Below, in pieces: positions 1 to 12,050 of a stretch of 64,000 bases of DNA. Position 1 is the first letter of the stretch. Each line of letters opens with the position of its first letter. The translations under genes were made by a program, and so were the position numbers. The stretch is taken from positions 434,001 to 498,000 of the forward strand of contig CM033715.1 in assembly GCA_019671005.1 (NCBI GenBank). The letters are read 5' to 3'. This DNA comes from Hibiscus mutabilis. Taxonomy: Eukaryota > Streptophyta > Magnoliopsida > Malvales > Malvaceae. Below the pieces are notes generated by a model, which did not search any database, had not been told where the DNA came from, and saw only the letters and a list, made by a program, of their open reading frames with translations.

Positions 1-379
1 ACTAACCTTAAGCTGATATCGCTAAAATCCTCATCCGAGCTTCCTGAATATTTTACTTGACCCGATATCCAATCCCGAATAATCCTCGTATACCAAATAA
101 TATCGTAAGTATCACTTAAACACATATTTTAAGGAATTCAAAAGGTCAAATGCATAATAATAGCTTACCGGGTTTGAATTTGACGAAATGGACTACGTCA
201 TTAGATCTAAAACATTGAGAAACCCTTTGGGTGGGTCTCTCAAAAAAGTCAACTGCCGGTCAACGCTAGTCAACATTGGTCAACTGTCCTAGGCGATATG
301 GTGTGACGCAGCGCACCGTAATAGCCATGCACTCGCATGGCGTGATTTGGTGCGGCCATATCCATGTGAAATCGGTATT
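1..379. other. Repeat-like left edge, no gene
   Basis: No coding region is recognisable. Around 248-290 the word GTCAAC/GGTCAAC recurs several times at short spacing, a pattern often seen in LTR or untranslated parts of plant Ty3/gypsy elements. The block runs straight into an assembly gap, which fits a repeat that was hard to assemble. The family is an inference only. Confidence 0.3.
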
Positions 380-479
380 NNNNNNNNNNNNNNNNNNNNN
401 NNNNNNNNNNNNNNNNNNNNNNNNNNNNNNNNNNNNNNNNNNNNNNNNNNNNNNNNNNNNNNNNNNNNNNNNNNNNNNN
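380..479. other. Assembly gap (100 N)
   Basis: Exactly 100 consecutive N, the conventional size for a gap of unknown length. Flanking sequence should not be assumed contiguous. Confidence 0.99.
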
Positions 480-689
480 AAAATTTAGAACGTTTGATGT
501 AATAATTTCCAATAAATTTTAAGATAGTTGATAGATCCATGTAGGACTTTGAATTATAGGGGGGACATTGACAAATCCCCTTCATAAGGATTCCTTTCAC
601 AACTCCTTAAAGGGTAGAATCATATTCAACTTGGCTTTTAACCTAAAGGAGCTTTATATATATACACGTAAACACATATATTTGTAATA

Positions 690-985
690 GATTTGTATTC
701 GATACGAACACCTTAGTTTTAGGGTTCATAAATTCAGTTTATAGTTTAAAATTTAGAGATAGTAATTAAAATTTAGAGTTTAGTGTTAGAATTTAGGGTT
801 TAGAGTTAGGGTGTTGTTTTAAAGTAGTATGATGAGGCATTCAAGTTTTAATCAATAAATGCTAAATTCTAATCATAAACCCTAAATTATAACCACTATT
901 CCTAAATCCACACCCTAAACTAAATCCCTATACTATAAAACTAAGATGTTTGTATAAACTTTTAATTTTCACCGCCGGTGTATGA
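690..985. repeat. Foldback element with degenerate TTTAGGG-like interior
   Basis: The left half is rich in TTTAGGG/TTTAGAGTT words and the right half in the complementary CCCTAAA/CCTAAAT words, with the switch near 840. The two halves can therefore fold on each other. No coding content. Similar blocks occur at about 19.3, 27.3, 35.4 and 54.3 kb. This is not a telomere: the 7-mers are degenerate and change orientation in the middle. Confidence 0.55.
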
Positions 986-1639
986 AATAATGACCTATTT
1001 GTAATTATGATATTGTTTAACAATTAGTTGATAATAGATTATATTCATCGATAGATAATAATGAATTACATTAATTAATTTGACTAGTTAATTATATTAA
1101 TTAATTGTATAAAAATGTTAAATAAAATTGATTGATAACAGATAATTGTTGCTTATTTCCGACGTTGGTTTAAATAGTTATTGATCGTCAATTTTTAGTA
1201 CGTATTGATATGTATTAAATTATGTAAATTGATATTTTCAAATATAATATTACTAAACATATTTTAGGATGTATATACTAACATTTTGTTTATAGAATTA
1301 TATATTTAATTAATACAATTATACGCATTAAACCTATTGTTTGAAGAATAAAATTATTTAAATTATGTACGAGAATATATTTTACTTTAAATATTATTTT
1401 AATTTAAATGATATTTCAATTATATGCATTAAACTCATTATTTGAAGAATAAAATTATTTAAATTATATATGAGAATATATTTTATTTTAAAAGCGTATG
1501 TGAGTTATTTAAATACAATATAAATTTATGAAAATAAAAAAGAAAAAAATATTAGTTTATAAACCTTAAAGATAAAAGAGTCTTTACAACTCTAAAACAC
1601 TACTCATATCGGCTTATTTAATTTTTAGAGGTTTCGTCC
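986..1639. other. AT-rich intergenic, nothing recognised
   Basis: Long runs of A/T with a local near-duplication: the phrase TTGAAGAATAAAATTATTTA occurs at about 1340 and again at about 1441. No open frame of note and no RNA gene seen. Confidence 0.4.
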
Positions 1640-1990
1640 CATGTAATTTTTACCATGTAATTTTTAGATTGTTGGATGAGTGAAATGGATGACTGAGATT
1701 AACAGTATAAGAATTGTTTTTACACGTTTTTTAGATTGTTTGATGAGTAAAATAGATGACTGAGATTAACAGTAGATTATGAAAAAGATTATTACTTGTA
1801 AAAAGGTAAATAATTAATCTCAGTCATCCAACGATCATAGTTTTACATTCTATATAAGTGAAGCATATCTCTCTTTATATAGAGAGAGAGAGTTAAGATT
1901 CATTTACACAGTATTAATCTTCACATATTTTATTGTTAATCTCAGTCATCTATTTCACCCATCCAATATTTTAAAAAACGTGTACAACTA
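1640..1990. repeat. Compound foldback repeat (GATGAGTGAAAT family)
   Basis: A roughly 45-bp unit (TTTTAGATTGTTGGATGAG followed by ATGACTGAGATTAACAGTA) occurs twice in direct orientation near 1663 and 1729. Its reverse complement occurs near 1812-1845 and 1934-1985. Relatives are at 6.83-7.03, 7.53-7.76 and 40.2-40.5 kb. Interpreted as a non-autonomous hairpin (MITE-like) element; boundaries are approximate and no target-site duplication was defined. Confidence 0.5.
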
Positions 1991-2021
1991 AAAGAGTTTT
2001 ATCCTATGTATCTGAATCTTA

Positions 2022-2025
<4 letters not shown>

Positions 2026-2065
<40 letters not shown>
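2026..2065. repeat. (AT)n microsatellite
   Basis: About 20 uninterrupted AT/TA dinucleotides. Shorter (TA) tracts occur near 19.94, 28.08, 39.03 and 43.32 kb. Confidence 0.95.
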
Positions 2066-2066
<1 letters not shown>

Positions 2067-4360
2067 GATGGTAATACGATGAACATGGGAAACTATGAAT
2101 GAAGTAAGAGGCAGCCATTGGAACCACGGTGGCAACCCATGACCCCCAAGGCCATGTGACGTGGGGCCAGCTTTTGTCGGGCGAACCGGTTCCATCTCCG
2201 ACCATGTGGGGTTCTGGTCTGATCCGGTCTGGTCTGGCTTGTATATATTTCTTAATTTCCCCCCATGTTTCAACACATCAAAACTCTTACATTAGTAGCT
2301 ATGGATTCTCCAGTTGCCCACTGCACCTTAATTCACCCCCTTTTTTCGGTGTAAACCACCAATGTCTCCAATTATCCGATTAAAGATTAATTTTGTCGAG
2401 TCAGATAAGATTTCGAGAGCCATGAAAATTTTCTTATTAATTATCTAACGCTGCTACTGCTACATTTTCAAAATTTAAAATAAAAAAATCATTAATTAAA
2501 CTGAAATAATCTGTGTATATGTATCATTCTGACAAAACCTAAGGCAAATAATACATGTAACTGTGCTTATTATTACAGAGAGGTGTTGGTTAGGAGGTCA
2601 ACATATCTTCTGTAATTTCGCTTTCTTTGGCTGTGCTCCTCCTCAGCTCCGGGACCTGTCAAGTTACTTGCATGGAGGAGCTACCTACCTATAATTGCTT
2701 GCCATTAAAGCTCTAGTTACGTTCCGACTTCGCGTCGTAACTGAACTAAACATGAACAAACGAATTTTTGTTTTTTTTTTATCGGTAAAATAGTATGATT
2801 ATCAAAGGTGAATCATAGAAGCCATTACTTTTGTTTTAAATTTTTTTATATTTGATTCGTGTTATGTATATGTATGCATGTTTATGTTTGATCGTTTAAA
2901 TTAAATAAATATGTTTGTGAATATTATTTTTTTTCAACAATGTATGATTTTATTAATGAGAAAATTATTACGTGCCTTGTTAAAAATCTTTCCGTTTTGA
3001 AAAAAGAAAGAGTAAAACGTAACAATCATATGTAAATGAACCAAAATGTTTTAGAACAAATAAAAATATGACTTGTGCACTAAACAAGATTTAACTTGGT
3101 TCAGTCTTGTCTATCTCTGCAGATGAGAGACAACAATCCATTATAAACATAAAGATTAAAAAGAGTTAATTTCTCCGTATATCATAATAGGGACGAAGAT
3201 ACTTACTAACGAGAGGGCACGGGCCCCTCTTAAATTTTTGTCTAATAGTAATTTTAGTCCATATTAGTTTTTGAATACTTGTAAAATTAAACTTTACTCA
3301 TCCCAAATTTTGGAATAAATACTTAAAAAGTCCCTAACAATTCTGAAACTAATTACTTCACCCTTCACAATATCTAATTTTGATTCGTTTCTGTCTCATA
3401 ACTCAATATATATCTCAAAGTCCGGCATGAGACCTCAAACTCAAAGAAAGGCAATTATGAATATATATATATGCATTATTAATCAAACAAAAGTGTCAAA
3501 TAGTGTAGCACTCTTAAATGAGTGAGGCCCCATTAGCACCTTTGTTGGCTCCCAAAAATGGAGACAATGGCATGCATTTCTCAGACATAATCTATTATGA
3601 ACTTTCACCATCGCCATTTCGAGATTAATGTTTCATCATTAAGATTTGAAAGTGTGACTAGTTATATTTAGTCACATCTTTTGTATTGTCTAAATTTTTG
3701 TTCGACATCGAAATATATCGATTGATTCGATAAATTGTCCTATAAGTTAAGTGATTTTATAAGGGCAAAGAATCAAATCTTCAACCGAGAATTATTAAAA
3801 TTGAACAAAGGTGACAGATTGAAGATTTTTAGAATCCAAGTCAAACGAAATTGCAGACACTAAGGAGACCAGGTAAAAAGGAGACAAGACATAACTAAAG
3901 CCTTGGTCATACATTAATATTTGAAATTGTTATTTTCGGGCAAAAAATTATTTTGCTTCTTAGAACCAAAAATGTTAGAAAAAAAATTGGTGGACACACA
4001 GGGTGATCGAGTGTCTGCCATTAATGTTCCAAGTGATCACTTGATGAGGTTCCATCGATGCCAAAAGTACAAGATTTTTTTTATGTTTTTATTTCATAAC
4101 AAAATATTCATTAGTGATCATCATTAGGGTAGGAAAATTATGAAACTAGGATTCCCTAGCTAGCTAAACAAAATTTTAGCCCTTAATTTTTTGGAAAATT
4201 ATTCGATACATACTACACAACTTTTATAATTAAGCACGTTTCTATAATTACTATCTTTAGTACTCTTTCCTTCCATTTAGGTTGAGGGAGATTTTTAATG
4301 AGGCTCAGGATAGTGCTAGCCTTGTATGTTTTTTTGTCAATAAATCATACGTTTGCCTGT
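2066..4360. other. Intergenic, no gene recognised
   Basis: The part from 2090 to 2240 is less AT-rich than its surroundings and has overlapping frames on both strands of at most 85 codons, none resembling a known protein. Around 2940-3010 a stretch resembles 10,620-10,720 (TGATTTTATT followed by CTTGTTAAAAA/CTCGTTAAAAAA), so both are probably pieces of one dispersed repeat. At 3210-3300 a GGGCCCCTCTTAAATTTTTG phrase resembles 16,900 and 40,650, probably decayed transposon ends. Confidence 0.35.
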
Positions 4361-4369
4361 TGGATTAAA

Positions 4370-4860
4370 ATCTGTAATAGTGGGCACATATGTATAATGT
4401 ATATTGCTATTTTAAAGTATGACACAAAATTAAGTGACCAATTATGTTAGGCGTGTCATGGGTATTAAAATGTCATGGAAATAAAAGTGTATACCATAAG
4501 ATATATTTTTAATTCGATGAGGGGCAGAGTTATAAATACTTAATAGTTGATTATTAAATTAACTATATAAAGAGGTAGTGGTTCCCAAGAAATAGGTTAA
4601 CTTGTTTTTCTCTTCTTCCCCGTCAGAGAGTTTTACATCAAGAGAAAATCTATATTCTTGGAAGATCACAACCACCTTTTAAGTGATCTTCATCAAAAGA
4701 TTCAAGGTTTTCGTCTATAAATTAATTCAGGTACGCTTCCGCATTCAGTTTATTATTCTTGATGTCATTATTCTTAATGATTTGACATGATAGATCCTGG
4801 GTTTAGATTTCATATCTATTATGGTTTGGTTCTAAAATTGCCGAGCCAAAAAAAACCCTT
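4370..4860 (+). mobile_element. Probable copia-type LTR fragment
   Basis: Leader-like sequence with TATAAATA at about 4532 and TATATAAAG at about 4564, followed by a TTCTTGGAAG/CAAGGTTTTCGT stretch ending in GGTACGCTTCCGCATTC. I associate this style of R-U5 with plant Ty1/copia LTRs. No primer-binding site, internal domains or partner LTR were found nearby, so it would be a solo or truncated LTR. Classification is by resemblance only. Confidence 0.35.
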
Positions 4861-4879
4861 TTATAATTAAGCGATTAGA

Positions 4880-6824
4880 GATTCAATTTAGGATTTAAGG
4901 TTTAGAGTTAGCAATCTAGATTTTAGTTTTAAGTGCTTGTGTAATTTTTTAAATGCAACATATGTATAAAAAACTATCCTCAATTTTCTAAGGAATATTA
5001 TCTGATACTCATATAGTGTAAATTAGACTATGCAATCTTTTCTATATCAACATCTATGTCTTATTTAAGACTTAGGATCTAGAGATTTAGAGTTTAGTAT
5101 TTATGATTTAGTGTTTAGGGTTTATGGATCATACTTTAAAGTTTATAATTTAGGATTAAAATGACAAGGTTACCTAATCTAAATTCTACGTTCTATGTTA
5201 TCAAATAATTTTTTATTTTTAATTTATAATTGAATTTCTTTAACTTTTTAAATAAATAAAAAGTAGTTATCGTAATTTAAAATGACATACGAACGATGGT
5301 GGAATTTCTGCCATTAGACGTATCAAAATTGACCTAAATTCGGGAAAAAAATCAATATGTTTAATCTGAATTTTATTAAACCTATTTCGATCATAAAAGT
5401 CACATATTCAAATTCGTCTAGACTAAATCCAAATTTATCTAAATTTAAAATAAACCAAATATAAAATTACACGAGTTTGAGATGACTATAATTTGAATAA
5501 CCCAAATAAAAGACAATCTAAATTTGAAATGATTCACTTAAAAATTTTAAAATTAAAATTAATCTAACCCGAAATTAACTCGATAATTCTCTTAATTAGT
5601 ATATTTACTTATAATTAGAAGTGTTCAAACAGTTAGTTCGGTTCACCAATCAAATCGAATTAACTAAAATCAAATTAATTCAAAAATATTTTTCTTTAAT
5701 TATTAACTAAACTGAAATTTGTTTGAAAATTATTAACCGAGTCAATTAAAATTTGATTTTAACCAAAATAAATAAATATCTCTACCTGCGATGAAAGGCG
5801 AAGGAAGCATAATGATTCGGATGATCCATGTTTGTTATCATGAAGTAATTAATGATATATACAAAAAGAATTTTTTACTTAAAAAGAAAGCATTTCCACT
5901 GGTAAAATTTTATTACAACTTTGCAATTATCTATAAACAAGATTTCATGTAATATTTTTTGTTTGTCAGTGTATTTATTAGTGTAAGTTAAATGATTAGT
6001 TTTTCATGTTTTCGTAGTTCATATAAGGGTATATATCGTTTTTTAATAAATTTGAGTAATTGCATGATAATATTTATTTACATTTTTTTAATTAGGTATA
6101 CACAAATGTTTGAATTCGAGTTTTTTTGGATAAATATTATCTTCTTTCTCACCGAACTACAAGCATTAAAGTTGTTTTATGTTTAGAGCAAGAATCAAAT
6201 CTTCGTGCACTAATAAAATAATTGAGGGTTTGATTCTCTCTCTAGACATGAAATTTTAAAGCCTATGGCCAACGTCCACTCTTATACCAATCAGGAAAAC
6301 ACAAAAAATTAAAAATTAAACTCGTTTCAGTAAATATCTCAACAAACAAAAAATACATTAAGTGATGCGTTCCTAATCAAAAAGTGAGACAAAGAAGCAA
6401 TCATGTCTTTTTTATTAAAGACTAATCATGGGATTAACATTAATATTCCATTGCAATAAAAAAGGTTTGAAATTAATGATGTTTTGTACCTATATATATA
6501 TAATTGAATGGTAATTAATATATACATATATGTGCATGAAGATGCATTTTAGTACATGTAAAGACAAGGACATGACATTGGACATATGTGATATATTGGA
6601 TGGATGGATCTTCACCCACCATTAGACACAAGTCGTGTTCATGGTCCCTACATGCTCAAATTCAGCATCCAAAAACCATATAATATTATAATATATTTTT
6701 CAATATACAAAAAGTAAAATAGTCTTCCATGGAAAATGGTGGGGATTCACCCAACTTTATGAGTTTTTGTGTTCTTTTCCCCTTCTTAATTAATGCTATC
6801 ACAATATCCTAGTGTTGCTTTTAT
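4880..6824. other. AT-rich intergenic with degenerate TTTAGGG-like words
   Basis: At 4880-4930 and 5060-5170 there are TTTAGAGTT/TTTAGGGTTTATGG words like those in the foldback family. The rest is AT-rich with no recognisable gene. Frames at 5992-6186 and similar are low-complexity. Confidence 0.35.
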
Positions 6825-7030
6825 GTATAGGAAAAGTTTTATATGTATTTTAAATCATTTGATGATTGAAAATATTGAAAATAGGTGATTGAAATTAATA
6901 GTAAGAATCGAGAAGATTTTTACAAGAAAAAAGTGGATTTATCCTTAATTTAGATGTCTAAATCTTAGTCACCTGTTTTCACTCATCTAACGATCCAAAA
7001 AAACGTGTAAAACTAATTTAATTTTACAAC
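6825..7030. repeat. Hairpin element, GATGAGTGAAAT family
   Basis: The left arm (AGTTTTATATGTATTTTAAA, then TTTGATGATTGAAA) and the right arm (reverse complement reads AGTTTTACACGTTTTTTTGG, then TAGATGAGTGAAAACAGGTG) are imperfect inverted repeats around a short A-rich loop. This single-copy palindrome is the simplest member of the family seen at 1.64-1.99 kb. Confidence 0.5.
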
Positions 7031-9080
7031 AATTTACAATCGTTGGATTTAAAAAAATCAAGGGTTAAGATTGTGGTAAAAAAAAGAAATTTTAAATATA
7101 ATCTCAACCATTTAATTTTTTTAATCAATGTAAAATTAAATGAGATTTACATTATGCAGGTAGACTCTACCCCCTCTCTATATAAATATATAGATTGGCA
7201 GAGGCAGAATCGAATTATGAGAGATTAGTTGTTTAACTTTTAAAATGATCAAGATCTTAACAAGTAATCAAAGTATAAAAATTATAGGGGTTAGGATTTT
7301 ATTTCACTACTTTTAAAATAAAAAGTCTTAAAAAGTAATTAAACCATGAAAATTAGAGGTTGATATTTAATTTTATTAATTTTAAAATTGATAAGATCTT
7401 AAAAATAATTAAACCAAACAATTTTGGCAGGAACAATAGCTTAATTGCAATGGTTTCAAAACTATCAGTGGCCTAAAATATAGTTACAAAGTTTGGGTTG
7501 GGGAATTTCCCCTCGCACTCCCAACGTATATATGTATATAGATAAGATCCATTTATACAATATAAAACTTATCAATTTTACACATTTTAAGATCATTGGA
7601 CGAGTGCAGATGGATGGTTAAAATTAAACGCAGAAAATAAGAAGATTTTTACAGGAAAAAAATAGATTTTCTTTAATTTAAAAGTTATAATTCCAGCTAT
7701 TATATCAATTAATTCAATAATTCTAGACGAATGTAAAACTAAGTTTTATCTTTTACAAGGGATACTAATTATATAAAAAAACAAAATAACTTTTACCAAC
7801 AACAAAGGCAGCTAAAAACAAAGGAAATCTTTTTTTTTTTTATCACCTGTTTGCTTTTTGTTTGATTGTTATGATCTAAAAAACAAGTTTTGATGCTATT
7901 GCTAAGTTATGCTTTCATTTGAAAGTTTTTTTTAGTTAATTTATACAATTTTTAAAATACGATATAAAATATATTCAAAATTTTTATATAAATTCGTACA
8001 TTCACACATTACATTGTCAATTTTATGGCTCAAACGCTCAACCTAAGTTGAAGGGTGAACTCTTACTCGTTAGTAGACTAAACATCAGGTTTTAAAATAA
8101 ATTTAAAATCTAAATGAGTAATTATCTGATATACTGAAGGTTGAAATTTTTTCTTTGCACAAGCGCATAAATATATCACCATGTGTCATGAATTCATGTC
8201 TTAAATAAATAAGATACATGACGATGGATACAATGGATAAAATCTGCACCATTAATACATAAGATAATAATTCATTTTTTCAGACGAAAAAAGAAAAGAA
8301 AAGAAAAGAGATGATAAAGAAGATGATAATGAAAATGGACCCTTTGAATTATCAACTTAGAAGAAGAAATGGTCACAATAATGTGTTTCCCTTTCATGGG
8401 ACCCATTTGCAATTTGGATGCTCCATGTTCAAACTTGGGTTTCTCCATCCATCCATCTATCAAAACCCTTTTCGTTTGTTTTCCCATTCCTCTTCTTAGC
8501 CTCCCTACAAGTTTGATAATGGCGATGACAAAGATATCTACACTACACATTAGGGTTCCAAGGAAGAAAGTAAATGTTTTCCAATTTCACCCTATTTTAG
8601 CATCTAAAAAGCATCAACAATTGAATCAATTTTGATGGTATATAAAACCCTAAAAATTCCACTTTTCTTCTCCAATTTTAGCTATGGTTCAAAGAGAGCA
8701 GTCTACGATTCGCTTAAAAAATTAAAAAATCGACTTAACTAGTCAACTCTTTATTTAAACTGACTAATCAGGTACGAAGTCAAAAAAATTTGATGGGATC
8801 GAAGTTGAATGAAGAATTTTTTTAGCGGCCAAAATGCATTCTTATTATTGTATTAATTTAAAACATTGCAATTTTAAAGGGATTAAATTATAAATTTGAT
8901 CATTTTAAGGGGTTAAAAATGTATTTTTTATCATTACATTAATTTAAAATTTTATGAAACTTGAAGAGGTTAAAAAAAGAAATTTACCATTGAGGAAGGG
9001 GGAGGAAGACCTGACTTAGATTTCAATTAAATTCATAATTGATAATTCATCGATATAACTTTTTTAATTATTTACGAAAT
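7031..9080. other. Intergenic; second hairpin copy at about 7530-7760
   Basis: A diverged hairpin of the same family lies at about 7530-7760 (AAAACTTATCAATTTTACAC on the left, ATGTAAAACTAAGTTTTATC on the right). Between 8270 and 8640 there are overlapping frames of up to 92 codons on both strands. None resembles a known protein, and an A/G-rich tract starts the block. No gene is called. Confidence 0.35.
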
Positions 9081-9084
9081 TACC

Positions 9085-9665
9085 TTCAACATTAGTCTAG
9101 CAGGATAAAACACTAAGTCCCTCTTTAATGAGGGGCGGATATACATATAGGTTAGTGGGGTCAAGGTTATAGAAATCTTTCTAAATAGTAAATAAGTTTG
9201 GGAGAGAAAAAAATCAAATGTATTTGAATCCACCTAATCTGAAAGAAAATTTTATCTTTTTTCGGTGCCAGTTCTATAGTCTAACACTAAATTATAAGTT
9301 ACAACTCTAAATTCTAAATTATAAATCTTAAACCCTAAAAATACACCATACCCCAACTCCTTAGACTCTAATCTTAAACCCTAAATTTAATTTTTAATGT
9401 AGAGGCATAAAAAGGGACATAAGATTTCTATTCACTTATCGACTATTAATTTTTTTTAGTTCGTTTAATTTTGACATTGACTTTCTTGAACCTACTTGAT
9501 ATGAAATTTAAATCCGTCATTGTCCTTAAGTAATGTTCTTTTAAACAAGGTCAAGAGTACGAACATTAATATTGTAAATGAAGTAAACTAGATTAAAAGA
9601 ATCGTTCCTATAATATGTCTACACAATGCTCGGATTTGAAATAGTCGATAATGAATCAGATACAA
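9085..9665 (+). mobile_element. tRNA-derived SINE-like copy, split by a MITE
   Basis: The 5' part (9085-9129: TTAGTCTAGCAGGATAAAAC) and the 3' part (9523-9665) together match the SINE-like family at 19.03, 38.12, 41.90 and 46.33 kb. In unbroken copies these parts are adjacent. The family has A-box-like (GTCTAGTAGGATGA) and B-box-like (GAGTTCAAGTTCTGG) promoter motifs, as expected for tRNA-derived SINEs. This copy is interrupted by the element at 9130-9522. Confidence 0.5.
9130..9522. mobile_element. hAT-like MITE inserted in a SINE
   Basis: Terminal inverted repeats are GAGGGGCGGA on the left and, read inverted, CAATGACGGA on the right. They resemble CAGTGGCGGA, the hAT-type end also seen at 54,825. 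Flanking octamers TCTTTAAT (9122-9129) and TCCTTAAG (9523-9530) match at 6 of 8 positions, which fits a decayed 8-bp hAT target-site duplication. The interior at 9270-9400 again carries CCCTAAA-like words. No transposase, so non-autonomous. Confidence 0.5.
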
Positions 9666-10029
9666 AATTTTACTAAAAAGAAAACCAAATAAGTTGGTTA
9701 AATTAATTTTGGACCTACTTTTGTGTAACTCTAACCATTGTGCTTCTGACCCTACATACAACAGCTACACTTAATTGTTAGGTTTCTTCCAAGACAGACA
9801 TGTTTAACGAAATTCTTTTATATCGATTTTCGACATTTGTAACATTTTTATAATCAATTTATTATTATTATTATTATATAATTATTTATTTTGTAAATTT
9901 TGAATTCAATTAATATTTAATATATATATAAAAATATATTTTTAAATTAAAATTTGAGTTTAGATGATGAGAATGACTTTGACCTCAACAAATCACTTAG
10001 AAGCATGAATGAAAAACAATGGTATATAA

Positions 10030-10430
10030 GGGTGTAAATGATCAGAGTGTTCAACGAATTGTTTGTGAACCGTTCGTATAATGTTCGTTTATTAAGCTAA
10101 ACGAATAAATATGAACAAAATTTTTATGTTCATTTAATAAACGAACAAATATGAACAAAGGTGTGTTCAGTTCGTTTATGTTCACGAACAAACTTGTTTA
10201 TCGAATCGTTTATAAGCTCGTTTACTTGGTTCCTTTTAATTTTTCATCATTTTCTTCAACAAATATGTTCACGAATGCTAAACCAACGAACACGAGCACC
10301 TTAAAAAATAAAAAAACACGAACATGGTATTAGAATTTAAAGGAACACGAACCGGACATAAACACATTCAAAAATAAATAAATGAACGCAGATACAACCT
10401 TATTCGTTCAAGCTCGGTTCATTTACACCC
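10030..10430. mobile_element. TIR element with GGGTGTAAATGA ends
   Basis: The ends are GGGTGTAAATGA on the left and, read inverted, GGGTGTAAATGAACC on the right. The interior is built of many GTTCGTTTA/AACGAAC-type words in both orientations. No coding domain; the 60-codon frame inside is a by-product of the repeats. I could not find a convincing target-site duplication. Likely a MITE-like non-autonomous DNA element about 400 bp long. Confidence 0.5.
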
Positions 10431-11529
10431 ATCATGATATACAAACAAGGGACGTTTTCATAATGTTAGGATCATTTTCAATGTTGTCAAATTTGGCATT
10501 TCAATTTACATCGGCAAGTTAGGCAGGATGCTTCCTTCATTTATACTATAAGATAAAGATAGGATTCAATAATTAAAACCTTTGCTATGATACCATCATC
10601 ATCATTATTATTTTGAAAGGAAATGGTATGATTTTATTGATTGAATCATACATAAGAAGTCACCGACAAGAGCCTCGTTAAAAAACCTCCCTAAAACTTA
10701 ATGGAAAAAAAAGAGTGTACCTTGTCGGCATCAATTACAAGTATATGCGCCTCGATAAACGATAATAACTAGCATAAAAGAACCTGTTACTCACAATGTG
10801 CTCTCGAGCCTTAACATAAAGGTTAGGGCCGAACAAAACTACATTACAAAAGTGAGATTCCAAGATGGACAGTAGCCCCCGGTCAAAATCTGGAAATAAG
10901 GGGAAGGCCAACAAGTTCTGATCTCATCGTAAGCACTCAACACTGCAAATCTTTGGTTCGACCAAAACTTCAAATTCTGAATAATCAACACCACAGAGAA
11001 GCTTAGCTGAGTAAGAAAAAAGGAACAATAGGCGCCCTCATCAAAGTTATCATATTCTCAACAACTTAGGAAGGAAGCACTTCACATCAGGAATGACCAT
11101 AAGCATCGAAAACCACGGTTTGAAACCTCGTTTAGTCAGATTATCTGCAGACACACTAGCAAACCACAATACTGCTATGTTACTCATCAGTTTTGATCAA
11201 TAAATATTTGATATAAATCATTCAAACGCGAGATCCTTTTTTATTGCCAGATTATTAGCGAGTGTTACACTCCCTAGAGACATGCTGAATACAGCAATCC
11301 ATCCTTTCGCATAGGCTTATACAAGACGAAATCAAAGGTTTAAAAGTGTAAAATCTAAGTTTGATTTTGATATAACAAATTATTTGAGGACTTAATTGCA
11401 AAAGAAAATAAATTTTTAAGTACTTTAAAGTCTCACAATTGATAAGGATTCTAAACCTAAAAATTATTTCTAAGTCAAAACTTAAACCTCATAAATCTTT
11501 CTAAGTATTTTCAAAGCGAAATTGAACAA
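10431..11529. other. Intergenic, unrecognised repeat-like sequence
   Basis: From 10,615 to 11,260 the composition is less AT-rich than the surroundings, with no frame recognisable as a gene. The piece 10,620-10,720 is related to 2940-3010. It could be the 3' tail of a retroelement such as the neighbouring LINE, but no poly(A) or duplication supports this. Confidence 0.3.
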
Positions 11530-12050
11530 TATCGCCCAGGAGTTTGGATACGCCTCTCAGGTGTTTCGATACGGGTTCCATCCGTTTCGATACGGCCTTC
11601 ATCTGGGCTTAAGGTTTAAGAGTAGTGTATCCATACGGGGTTAAGATTTTTCAAATCTTCACATTTATTATTTTACCGTTCGACACGGGGTTAAGATTTT
11701 TCAAATCTTCACATTTATTGTTTTACCGTTCGATACGGGGTTAAGATTTTCCAAATCTTCACATTTATTATTTTACTGTTGCCTTATCAGTTATGGGGAA
11801 TCAACATTTTTGAAAAGTGGTTAAACCCGTATCGATATGCCTTCGATGCGTACCGAAACAGGTTTTGACAGTTTCTCAAGTGAGCAAAATGGTACCGATA
11901 TGACCAATTCCGTTTCGATACGCCCTTCTTAAGTGTTTCGATACGCCTTCTCGCGTATCGATACGCCATTTGTTATTTCAGTACAACGACTCTTTTTATT
12001 TTGGAATAAGTATCGATACAGACTCCCGTGTACTGATACGGTCGGTTGTA
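11530..12050. repeat. Cluster of TATCGATAC-like decamers
   Basis: About a dozen variants of (G)TTTCGATACG, GTATCGATACG and GTACCGATATG occur over about 520 bp at irregular spacing in both orientations (for example near 11,562, 11,579, 11,729, 11,832, 11,925, 11,939, 11,956 and 12,009). The motif is nearly palindromic. A 3 x 50-bp tandem array lies inside it. No coding potential. I suspect the non-coding part of an LTR retroelement; the function of the motif is unknown. Confidence 0.6.
11637..11786. repeat. Tandem repeat, 3 x 50 bp
   Basis: Three copies starting GGGGTTAAGATTTTTCAAAT with a period of 50 bp (unit starts near 11,637, 11,687 and 11,737). Copies differ by only a few substitutions and each contains ATTTTACCGTTCGA-type sequence except the last, which is altered at its end. 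Confidence 0.9.

Noticed and set aside
690..985. Interstitial telomere
   Set aside because: The 7-mers are degenerate and reverse orientation inside the block, and similar blocks recur at several sites, so a foldback repeat is the better reading.
1999..2383. Overlapping frames of 68-85 codons on both strands
   Set aside because: Partly translate an AT microsatellite, no recognisable domain, no splice context.
8272..8635. Frames of up to 92 codons on both strands
   Set aside because: Composition driven by A/G- and T/C-rich tracts; mutually overlapping; no similarity recognised.
10151..10333. 60-codon plus frame
   Set aside because: Lies wholly inside the GGGTGTAAATGA TIR element and is built from its repeated GTTCGTTTA words.
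11637..11786. CRISPR-like array
   Set aside because: Copies are contiguous with no unique spacers, in a plant-type nuclear sequence; a simple tandem repeat.
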